The notes under the pieces were generated by a model. The model was not told where the DNA came from and ran no database searches. It saw only the letters and a program-made list of their open reading frames with translations. From contig NZ_AQPH01000014.1 in assembly GCF_000442515.1 (NCBI RefSeq), forward strand, positions 1 through 62,663: a stretch of 62,663 nucleotides of DNA, read 5' to 3'. Origin of the DNA: Magnetospirillum fulvum MGU-K5. Its GTDB lineage: Bacteria > Pseudomonadota > Alphaproteobacteria > Rhodospirillales > Magnetospirillaceae. Positions 56,348 through 62,663 of this stretch are shown here, in pieces (position 1 is the first letter of the stretch; each line of letters begins with the position of its first letter). The position numbers were made by a program, and so were the translations under genes.

Positions 56348-57025
56348 TCACCCGGCCGGACGGGGGAGGGGAGGAGCGATCGGTGGAATGTCCCAGCCGG
56401 ATTGCAGGGCGATCCGGACCGCCTGGGCCCGGTTGGCCGCGCCGATCTTGCGATAGACGTTGCGCAGGTGAACCTTGATGGTGATTTCCTGAAGACTGAG
56501 CGCCTGAGCGATTTCCTTGTTAGTCCGCCCTTCGATCAGTTGCGCCAGAATTTCGCCCTCACGCCGCGACAGGCGGTCAAACGGCGGGGGTGCCCCTGCG
56601 GCGTGGGGTGCGGGGGCCGCATCGGTCGTTTCAAAGAAGCTGCTGGACGGCAGATAGGTTTCTCCCGACAGAACCAGCCGCAAGGCGTTGACCATCGCAT
56701 TCCCGCCGACCGTCTTGGGGATGAAGCCGGCGGCACCGGCTTTAACCGCTGCCTGGACGTGGTCGCGGGAGGAATAGCCCGACACGATCACCACCGGAAT
56801 TCCTGGGGCAAGAGCCTTGATCTGGGTCAGTCCGTCAAGTCCGGTCATTCCCGGCATCATCAGATCAAGCAGCACCAGATCGGGTCGGGGCGCGCCTTCA
56901 ATGGCGGCGACAGCCTCTCCCAGCGAGGCCGCATCGATGATCTCGGCCTCGGAATCAAGCTCTTTGAGGAACGGTCGTAACCCGTCCCGCACCAGCTTGT
57001 GGTCATCGGCCACAAGAATACGCAA
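56348..57025 (-). CDS. LuxR/NarL-type response regulator
   Basis: 225 residues from TTG 57025 (RILVADDHKLVRDG), chosen because GGGAG lies eight bases ahead; a TTG at 57040 is the alternative. Receiver with D54 in LVLLDLMMPGMTG and K in GFIPKTVG; a Pro/Ala linker at about 135-155; and a LuxR HTH (LSRREGEILAQLIEGRTNKEIAQALSLQEITIKVHLRNVYRKIGAANRAQAV). It regulates transcription when phosphorylated. The upstream gene on the same strand is kinase-like but lacks an ATPase domain, so the true kinase is elsewhere. Confidence 0.93.
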   Translation of the reverse strand: MRILVADDHKLVRDGLRPFLKELDSEAEIIDAASLGEAVAAIEGAPRPDLVLLDLMMPGMTGLDGLTQIKALAPGIPVVIVSGYSSRDHVQAAVKAGAAGFIPKTVGGNAMVNALRLVLSGETYLPSSSFFETTDAAPAPHAAGAPPPFDRLSRREGEILAQLIEGRTNKEIAQALSLQEITIKVHLRNVYRKIGAANRAQAVRIALQSGWDIPPIAPPLPRPAG

Positions 57026-57043
57026 TTCGGTTACTCCCAATCA

Positions 57044-57067
57044 GGGTGGGCTGAAATCAGCCCGCCC
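57044..57067 (-). terminator. Hairpin between the kinase-like gene and the LuxR regulator
   Basis: GGGTGGGCTGA (57044-57054) pairs with TCAGCCCGCCC (57057-57067) as an 11-bp stem with one wobble and a tiny loop. It lies downstream of the kinase-like stop and 18 bp ahead of the regulator's start, so it could end the first transcript or hide the regulator's ribosome site. Confidence 0.4.
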
Positions 57068-57132
57068 GAAAGTATAAGCGTCCCCGTCCATATCGACAAC
57101 CCGCTCACTTAATCCTTGGGAAATAAGGCATA

Positions 57133-58080
57133 TCAGTATGACGTGATGGCGTCGCAGGCTGGCGGACGCAGAAAAACAGCAATCACTCTGTCGAGTGAAG
57201 GCCAGTCTAAAGGTTTTGCAATGACGGCAAGTCTCTCGTCAAGGTTGGTGATATCTCGGCTGTCATGCTCATCCGGCTGGAGCGGAGTCAGGATAATCGG
57301 TTGAAGCGGGTCGAAATCGCGCAGCGTGGCAATCAGGGCAGTGTCGTCACCGATCTGTCCGTCCGGGTCGATCACGACCACGTCGGCGGGATCGTTGCAA
57401 AACTGGGTCCAGGCATCGGTGCAGGTCGCGGCGACGCTGACCCGAATTCCCGGACGATTACCGAAATGGTCCTGGAGGGCGGTATCGTTCCCGACGATGA
57501 GGATGTGAGCCTCGGCAGAGGCGCAGGGCACTGCCATCGGGCTGCTGGTCGATGGTGAGACGGATGTCGGGCGAAACAGCGCGTTCATGTCCTCAAGACA
57601 CTGGGAGGTGCGTTCGGCCTGTTCGGCAATCAGGGCAAATTGGGTCTCGGGCCAGCCGGACGCGGGGGGCTTGCCCCGCTCGATCATCAGCAAAGCCCCC
57701 TCGGCGGCCAGACGGATCACGTTGAGGGGCTGTGCCAGGTCATGGCGCAATCGTGCCGCGATTGTCTCGAGCAAGGGCTGGGCTGCATCACGAAACACCA
57801 GCAACCGGGATGGGCAGCCGCGAAACACGATATCGTGGCGGAGAAGACTCGCCGACCCGATTCCGATGCCATCGAGTGAGTCCGGGATGGGACATCCGAC
57901 CAGAGCGGGATAATCCTCGGTTCCGAACCGGCGCACGGCGGCCGGGTTGGCAAAGACCACGATTGATTGGGTGGTAACGATCAGGGCGTCGGGACAAAGG
58001 TCGATCAGAAGACGAAATCCCTCATCCTCCCGGCCGAGCGGTGCGATGTCGTCGCGGTCGAACAGCGCGGCCATCATCAC
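57133..58080 (-). CDS. PAS-DHp protein with receiver-like domain, no ATPase domain
   Basis: 315 residues, start at the first of three ATGs (GGGGAA upstream). PAS-like region at about 18-95 (LCPDALIVTTQSIVVFANPAAVRRFG), then a histidine-kinase dimerisation segment with H113 in AARLRHDLAQPLNVIRLAAEGALLMIE, then a receiver-like fold at about 190-310 (AHILIVGND, VVVIDPDGQ with D238, VIAKPLDW). No N, G1 or G2 box is present, so it cannot bind ATP the usual way. It may be a phosphotransfer or adaptor protein for the adjacent LuxR regulator. The gene ends cleanly, so this is not an obvious truncation. Confidence 0.75.
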   Translation of the reverse strand: MMMAALFDRDDIAPLGREDEGFRLLIDLCPDALIVTTQSIVVFANPAAVRRFGTEDYPALVGCPIPDSLDGIGIGSASLLRHDIVFRGCPSRLLVFRDAAQPLLETIAARLRHDLAQPLNVIRLAAEGALLMIERGKPPASGWPETQFALIAEQAERTSQCLEDMNALFRPTSVSPSTSSPMAVPCASAEAHILIVGNDTALQDHFGNRPGIRVSVAATCTDAWTQFCNDPADVVVIDPDGQIGDDTALIATLRDFDPLQPIILTPLQPDEHDSRDITNLDERLAVIAKPLDWPSLDRVIAVFLRPPACDAITSY

Positions 58081-58236
58081 AATTCCCCAAACGGAGTGTC
58101 AGGAGACGAAGATAGGGTCTGTGTCGGCTTGGTTCCATATATTTCCTATGGATAGTTCGTGTCCGGACCTTGAGCCCGTCCCGTTCTCGTGATCTTCTCC
58201 GGGCCTAAGACCACGGTTGAACGAGGACGGAAGACA

Positions 58237-58907
58237 ATGCCAAGACTGCTTGGGGCCCTGATCCTGATCTTTGCGCTGGTGGCGGTGCCGATGGCTCGTG
58301 CGGCCGAGCCCGCGCTCGATGTGCTCGACGCTCAGGTGTCCTACAGCGCTGATTTCACGATGACCGGACCGCGCGGAGCCTATACCGGCCGTGTCTGGCA
58401 CGCTCCGGGAAGCGAACGGCGCGATGTCGTCACCCAAGGGGGGGGCAGGGGATCTTGATCCATCGCGATACCGGGACCGCCTACTTCCTGGGGATCGGCG
58501 GCAAATGGTATGTCAGCCTGTCGCTGGAAGCGGCCGGTGCGGTGGTTGGCGGGCTTCAGTCGTGGGCGATCGAACGGACCCGGATCGGCGAAGAAAATGT
58601 GGCCGGAATGCGGACCACGCGCTGGACGGCCCAGGCCAGTGGACCGAAAGGCGGTTTCGAGGGCGAAATCTGGACCAACCGCGACGGGATTGTGGTGAAA
58701 GCGGTCGGGACGGTTGCCGCACCGGGGGGCAATCCGTCGCCGGTGGAAATGACCTTGTCCCATCTGAAAGTGGGCGCCGTCGATCCGCAGATGCTCGAGG
58801 TTCCTGAAGGCTGGTTCAGCCTTGACCTGCGCAAGCTGCCCGCCGACCGGGTGGTTCAGGCGATCGAGGGGATGAAGCCGATGCTTGATAAGCGTAACGC
58901 CCGCTGA
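58237..58907 (+). pseudogene. Secreted LolA-like/DUF4412-like protein, frameshifted at a G run
   Basis: A signal peptide (LLGALILIFALVAVPMARAA) and a beta-rich start (LDAQVSYSADFTMTGPRGAYTGRVWHAPGSERRDVVTQ) run into eight consecutive Gs at 58438-58445 and a stop at 58458. The rest (LIHRDTGTAYFLGIGGKWYVSLSLEAAG ... RWTAQASGPKGGFEGEIW) continues in another frame to 58907. One extra G restores about 223 residues. The pattern resembles LolA-fold or DUF4412 outer-membrane/periplasmic proteins. Either a true slipped mutant, a phase-variable gene, or a homopolymer sequencing error. Confidence 0.75.
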
Positions 58908-58917
58908 TGCGGGCGTC

Positions 58918-59466
58918 CTACCACACCCGGACGCGCCCGGTGTCGATATGGACGAAATCGGATTCGGGATAGGTGCCGACACCGCCGGCGCGCAACGAAC
59001 GCGCGGCACGCCCGATCATCCGGGTGGTGTGGCCGGGAAGGCGAATGTCGATCGCTTTACCCTGGGTGTGCAGGCTGTGGGTGGCGACACCGTCGCTATA
59101 GCTTGCCAGGATCGCATTGGTGGCGGGAGAGCGATAGCCGCTGACGACGTGGACCGCCCCCTTGGCTCCCAGCCTGCGTTGAACCGAGACCAGCAGGTCT
59201 AGCAGATGCGGATCGATCGGATGGATCGCCCCGGTGCGGTGGTCGCGCAGCAGCTTGGAGACCTGAGCAATAGCCCGGGGTTGATAACGGCCTTCCCCCC
59301 AATAGACGGTCTTCAGGGTTTCGCCGGTATGAGTATTGTATAGGTTGAGCGAACGCTCGGGCAAACGACGAACAGCAGCCTCGACCGGAGATACAACCAG
59401 CATTGCTGCTGCGGCCCCCAGGCCCAGGGACAGAAAACCTCGCCGGTTCTTCACCTCGTCGATCAT
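58918..59466 (-). CDS. DUF882 (YcbK-like) Tat-exported peptidase M15 protein
   Basis: 182 residues from ATG 59466, which has AAGGAGG five bases ahead. Twin-arginine signal NRRGFLSLGLGAAAAMLVVSP, then the M15/DUF882 domain: SLNLYNTHTGETLKTVYWGEGRY, VVSGYRSPATNAIL, HSLHTQGKAIDIRLPG, SDFVHIDTGRVRVW with the H/D/H zinc ligands of D,D-carboxypeptidases. E. coli YcbK lies beside the L,D-transpeptidase YcbB; here too an L,D-transpeptidase gene is next to it, on the same strand. Likely peptidoglycan trimming. Confidence 0.92.
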   Translation of the reverse strand: MIDEVKNRRGFLSLGLGAAAAMLVVSPVEAAVRRLPERSLNLYNTHTGETLKTVYWGEGRYQPRAIAQVSKLLRDHRTGAIHPIDPHLLDLLVSVQRRLGAKGAVHVVSGYRSPATNAILASYSDGVATHSLHTQGKAIDIRLPGHTTRMIGRAARSLRAGGVGTYPESDFVHIDTGRVRVW

Positions 59467-59510
59467 CCCGCCCTCCTTGCGGATCACCCTTTAGAACGGG
59501 CGCGGCCCTT

Positions 59511-59540
59511 TCTTAGCACCGACGGCAGGTCAGGTGTCAA
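59511..59540 (-). promoter_or_regulatory. Candidate sigma-70 promoter of the DUF882 gene
   Basis: On the minus strand TTGACA (59540-59535) stands 18 bases from CTAAGA (59516-59511), about 45 bp before the start codon. The -35 is a perfect consensus; the -10 is fair. It implies the gene can be transcribed separately from the L,D-transpeptidase. Confidence 0.45.
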
Positions 59541-59590
59541 CCCTAACGGTGTGGAATTTCCGCCGCACCGCCTTCGAATTAGGGAGAAAG

Positions 59591-59607
59591 CCGTAATTTA
59601 ATTACGG
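59591..59607. promoter_or_regulatory. Perfect 17-bp AT-rich palindrome
   Basis: CCGTAATTTAATTACGG is a perfect palindrome with 8-bp arms, in the 192-bp gap between the L,D-transpeptidase stop and the DUF882 start. It lies about 50 bp upstream of the DUF882 promoter. An operator is likely, or a weak stop for the upstream gene. Confidence 0.45.
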
Positions 59608-59658
59608 TTGAAGGGGAAAGTGGAACCTCTCTTAAATTGATCTTTTTGGGGTTTGATG

Positions 59659-61275
59659 TCAGGCGGGAGGCGGATTCGGGCGTGGGCGGGCCGGGGCGCG
59701 GGACTGACGCAACGCCTGACTGAGGCGGCGATCGTGGCCGTAAATGTCATCGCGGAAATTGATATCCCCCGACGGATCGACCCAGGCAGTGAAGTAGACC
59801 AGATAGACCGGGATGTTGCGTTCGAGCTTCAGGGTCCGGGTTTTCTTATCCGCGTTCAGGTTTTCCCCTAACCGGCCTTGCCACCGAGCTCCCAGCAGAA
59901 TTTCGCCCAGCCCAATCGGGTCTTCCAGCCGGATGCAGCCATGCGAAAGGGCGCGGAACGCTCGCGAGAACGTCCGGTGGTTGGGCGTATCGTGCAAATA
60001 GATATCGTCTGCGTTGCGCAGGTTGAACTTCAACTGACCCAAGGCGTTATCCGGTCCCGGGGGCTGGCGCAGACGATACGGGAACTTCTTGCCGATCGCA
60101 TTCCAGTCGATACCGTCGCCCGCCGCTTCGGGGCTGTCCTCGGGATAATCGGCGATCTGGAGATTGCTGTTGGCCAGATAATTGGGATCGCGCCGCAATT
60201 TGGGCAGAATCTCGTTGTTGACGATGCTGGTTGGCACCGACCACGGCGGATTAAGGACCACCGAACTCATCGACGTGTCCATGCTGGGCGTGGGATGACG
60301 AGTGTCGCCGACGACAACCCGCATCGACAGCGCCACCGCACCGTCTTCGACCAGATCGAGCGAGGCGGCCGGGATATTGACGCTGACATGCATTCGCCCC
60401 AGTTGGTGCGGCATCCAGCGCCAGCGCTCAAGATTGGCGGTGATCTGGCGCAGCCGAACTTCGACCGGGACATTGAGGGCGGCCAGACTGCGGGCACCGA
60501 TGGTGCCGTCTGGGTCGAGCCCATGGCGGCGCTGGAAACGCTTCACCGCTTCGACGACCGGGGCGTCATAGGTCGTGCCGTCGGCGAAAGCGGGGTCGAG
60601 ATCGCCCGAGGCGATCAGGCGGCGGCGCAAGGTCGGCAGGCGTTCGTCAGTCGTTTCAAGCGGAACCAGTTTCGGACCGTCGGGAATGCTGGGCCAGCCT
60701 CCGGCGCGGGCGATCGCCTGGGTCCGCTCCAGCCCTTCCTTCAAGCGCAGATAGCCGACGAAAGGCGGCTGAAACGCGGCGGCCTGGTCGGTCAGGGCTT
60801 TTCCGTCGGCAAGACCACGCAGGAAGCGAACCCCATCGAATCCGTTGCGGTTTTTGCCGCCAAACCCACCGAAGGCCCGGTCCGGATCGACCCGACCGAT
60901 AGCGATATCGCGGCCGAGACGCAGCAACGTGCTGCTTTGCAGGACGTCGACTTCGATTTCGGTCGAGGAGGAGGACGGAACGACATAAGGCGAACGGTCG
61001 AGTCCTTCGGCGGCGGCCAGCGTCGGCACCTCACCAAGCAGGCGGGTACCAGCCGCGGCTTTCGGTCCGGTCCAGGCCAAGTGGTAACCACGGGCGCGAT
61101 AAAAGTCGCGCAACATCCGGCCCTCGCGTTCCGGATCGGCGGACGGAATCGAGGCGATTACCGTATCGATCCGCCGCTGCATCGTCGGTGACGATTCGGC
61201 CCAGGCCAAAGTGTCTCCCCCCAGCGTGGCAAGGCCGAGGGTCAGGGAAACGTAAAAGGGGCGGGCGAAGGACAA
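59659..61275 (-). CDS. L,D-transpeptidase, YcbB/LdtD type
   Basis: 538 residues from TTG 61275, with AGAGG six bases ahead. Signal peptide at about 1-26, a scaffold domain, a peptidoglycan-binding domain near 245-285 (VVEAVKRFQRRHGLDPDGTIGARSLAALN), and a YkuD catalytic domain at about 310-500 with C447 in SHGCIRLEDP and HDTPNHRTFSRAFRALSHG. It forms 3-3 cross-links or attaches proteins to peptidoglycan and resists beta-lactams other than carbapenems. The long N-terminal scaffold is the YcbB type. The Pro/Arg-rich tail is disordered. Confidence 0.93.
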   Translation of the reverse strand: MSFARPFYVSLTLGLATLGGDTLAWAESSPTMQRRIDTVIASIPSADPEREGRMLRDFYRARGYHLAWTGPKAAAGTRLLGEVPTLAAAEGLDRSPYVVPSSSSTEIEVDVLQSSTLLRLGRDIAIGRVDPDRAFGGFGGKNRNGFDGVRFLRGLADGKALTDQAAAFQPPFVGYLRLKEGLERTQAIARAGGWPSIPDGPKLVPLETTDERLPTLRRRLIASGDLDPAFADGTTYDAPVVEAVKRFQRRHGLDPDGTIGARSLAALNVPVEVRLRQITANLERWRWMPHQLGRMHVSVNIPAASLDLVEDGAVALSMRVVVGDTRHPTPSMDTSMSSVVLNPPWSVPTSIVNNEILPKLRRDPNYLANSNLQIADYPEDSPEAAGDGIDWNAIGKKFPYRLRQPPGPDNALGQLKFNLRNADDIYLHDTPNHRTFSRAFRALSHGCIRLEDPIGLGEILLGARWQGRLGENLNADKKTRTLKLERNIPVYLVYFTAWVDPSGDINFRDDIYGHDRRLSQALRQSRAPARPRPNPPPA

Positions 61276-61422
61276 GAGCGACCTCTGGCCCCGTCACAGG
61301 GCGCTGGCGGACGAAACGACACTCCCGCCGAGGATCGACGGGATACCTGACTCGATATCGATCCAATCGGCGGGAGTGTCAACGCCCAACCGCTCTTCGT
61401 CACCGCAATAGAGTCTGTTTCT

Positions 61423-61863
61423 CTAACCCTGTTGCCAAGGAAGGTCACTGGCCTTCCATCCCGATACGGTACCGCGATGTTTTTTGCCGTCGTGTCCGCC
61501 TTCGAAACCGTCGGTGACGTTCCAGCAATCGCGATAGCCGAGTTCGGTCAGAAATTCGGCGGCCGCCCGCGAGCGAACGCCGGAGCGGCACAGCAGAAAC
61601 ACCGTATCATCACGGCCGACCCCTTCGGATTCAAGTAGGGCGGCGAAATCGTCGTTATGGACCATGCCGGGGAAGATCTGCCACGACGCCCGAACCAGAG
61701 TCCGTCCCAGCGAGGACAGATCGGGCTGACCAACGAAAGTCCATTCCGCCTGGGTGCGGACATCGACCAGCCATGCCCGGGGATTTTGGGCCAAACGCCG
61801 CCAAGCCTCGGTCGGGGAAACCTCGCCAGCATAGGACAGAGAACTGGCGGTTGATGAACTCAT
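61423..61863 (-). CDS. Rhodanese-like domain protein
   Basis: 146 residues. Single rhodanese fold: SPTEAWRRLAQNPRAWLVDVRTQAEWTFVG, active-site loop FLLCRSGVRSRAAAEFL with catalytic C. It would carry a persulfide or transfer sulfur to a thiol acceptor. The loop LCRSGVRS is the six-residue sulfur type rather than the longer phosphatase type. GAGT/AGGAG lies upstream of the ATG. It is divergent from the DsbD-like gene; the intervening region is AT-rich. Confidence 0.93.
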   Translation of the reverse strand: MSSSTASSLSYAGEVSPTEAWRRLAQNPRAWLVDVRTQAEWTFVGQPDLSSLGRTLVRASWQIFPGMVHNDDFAALLESEGVGRDDTVFLLCRSGVRSRAAAEFLTELGYRDCWNVTDGFEGGHDGKKHRGTVSGWKASDLPWQQG

Positions 61864-62032
61864 GGCAAGGACTCCTGATCAAAAATAACAATTACACGAT
61901 GTCATATTTTTATAATTCACACAACAAAAATGTTATCCGAAACGCAGTAAACGCGCCTGGGCCGGTCGTTGACTCCGGCGCGCCGTCGGTGTTGTTGTGC
62001 GGACGAGGAACGCAAAATCGGGAGAAGCCGGG
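61864..62032. promoter_or_regulatory. AT-rich divergent promoter region
   Basis: 169 bp between the rhodanese and DsbD-like genes. The left part is strikingly AT-rich (61875-61945), suiting a leftward promoter, with a small inverted repeat AACA-AAAA-TGTT at about 61922-61933. A TTGACT at about 61969 may be a rightward -35. No confident -10 assignment. Confidence 0.35.
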
Positions 62033-62663
62033 ATGATCGGGTTTCGCTGGGCGACGATGATTCTGGCGGCTTTGCTGGTTTTTGCCGCCGTTCCGCCCAC
62101 CGCCGCAGCCCCGGAACCGGGGGCGTCCGAGTGGGTGACCTCCGAGTCGGGGCGGGTACGGTTGGTGTCCGCCCGCGCGACCCTGGGCGATGCGGCCAGC
62201 TTACGCCTTGGCCTGCAATTCGATCTTGCTCCCGATTGGAAAATTTATTGGCGGACGCCGGGGGATGCCGGATATCCGCCCCGGATCGATTGGGCCGGGT
62301 CGCAGGGGCTGGGCGAGGTGGCCTTCCGCTGGCCTGCGCCGCATCGCTTTGTCTTGGCCGGTCTGCAAAATTACGGCTATCAAGGCGAGGTGGTGCTGCC
62401 GATTGATGCCAACCTGACTGCACCGGGGCAGGCGATATCGTTGAAAGCCCGAGTCGAGTTTCTTGCCTGCGCCAAAGTGTGCGTGCCGCAACAGGCCGAT
62501 CTTGCCCTTGATCTGGCGGCGGGAGACGGCGCGGCCTCGGTTTACGCCCATAACATCGCCCGCTTCGATGCCTTGGTGCCCGGTGAAGGCGAACGCCACG
62601 GACTATCCTTGAAACGAGCTGAAATCGTCGGGGAGGGAACGGATGCCCGGGTGCGGCTGCTGG
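62033..62663 (+). CDS. DsbD-like N-terminal domain protein (3' end outside window)
   Basis: ATG 62033 opens a frame reaching the window edge (210 residues). Signal peptide (MILAALLVFAAVPPTAAA) and then a periplasmic domain: SARATLGDAASLRLGLQFDLAPDWKIYWRTPGDAGYPPRIDWAGSQG, followed by VEFLACAKVCVPQQADLALDL with a CAKVC pair. This is the start typical of alphaproteobacterial ScsB/DsbD-type thiol-disulfide reductases, which transport electrons across the inner membrane to periplasmic partners. The membrane and thioredoxin parts lie beyond the window. Confidence 0.88.
   Translation, partial: MIGFRWATMILAALLVFAAVPPTAAAPEPGASEWVTSESGRVRLVSARATLGDAASLRLGLQFDLAPDWKIYWRTPGDAGYPPRIDWAGSQGLGEVAFRWPAPHRFVLAGLQNYGYQGEVVLPIDANLTAPGQAISLKARVEFLACAKVCVPQQADLALDLAAGDGAASVYAHNIARFDALVPGEGERHGLSLKRAEIVGEGTDARVRLL

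Overview
The window is GC-rich, densely packed bacterial chromosome. The gene content (two Kup transporters, CstA, a MaoC-phosphate acyltransferase fusion beside acetate kinase, many PAS sensor kinases, and CowN, which protects nitrogenase from CO) points to an alphaproteobacterium. A Rhodospirillales purple non-sulphur or Magnetospirillum/Phaeospirillum-like organism is my best guess, but the genus is inference. I see no prophage, insertion sequence, CRISPR array, rRNA or tRNA.  Layout. 1-4.2 kb: divergent TetR regulator and MFS transporter, then an overlapping aminotransferase / PCuAC / Sco run (copper delivery to cytochrome oxidase). 4.2-8.6 kb: MFS exporter, then a periplasmic binding protein and PAS sensor kinase pair. 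8.6-10.4 kb: cowN, a haem-PAS-LytTR regulator that looks like the CO sensor RcoM, and a FUSC-type membrane protein. 10.5-14.8 kb: sulfite reductase cysJI, then an XRE regulator. 14.7-18.7 kb: CDF transporter, pdxH, a DnaJ-type chaperone, a structured intergenic region, a CheY-like receiver and a UspA protein. 18.7-21.9 kb: emrAB-type pump with its MarR regulator. 21.9-26.7 kb: YbdD and CstA, an SPFH/prohibitin protein, a 41-residue membrane protein and a DUF697 protein. 27-33 kb: a leftward run of Sfp-type phosphopantetheinyl transferase, two cyclic-peptide-type ABC exporters, type II thioesterase and TAXI binding protein; it looks like the accessory half of a nonribosomal peptide system, yet no synthetase lies in the window. 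33-36.8 kb: PAS-GAF kinase, phosphoglucomutase, small membrane protein. 36.9-43.7 kb: an eight-PAS hybrid kinase of about 1870 residues overlapping a receiver-kinase fusion. 43.7-45 kb: LMW phosphatase and sirtuin deacylase. 45.1-49 kb: tandem kup genes, the second frameshifted. 49-54.5 kb: PatZ-type lysine acetyltransferase, MaoC-PTA fusion, acetate kinase. 54.6-58.1 kb: cyclophilin-like protein, small lipoprotein, pncC, pgpA, LuxR response regulator, and a kinase-like protein without an ATPase domain. 58.2-62.7 kb: frameshifted secreted protein, Tat-exported DUF882 protein, L,D-transpeptidase, rhodanese and the start of a DsbD-like gene.  How the genes work together. Three themes stand out. 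(1) CO sensing and nitrogenase protection: rcoM next to cowN, with a 20-bp-period direct repeat between them. (2) An orphan peptide maturation/export operon ending in a TAXI protein. (3) Acetyl metabolism: PatZ acetylase, CobB-type deacylase, phosphotransacetylase-acetate kinase and CstA, the last two groups preceded by TTGCnnnGCAA sites. Two genes carry single-base frameshifts next to G-rich runs. All functions are read from sequence features and recall of families; no search was run.
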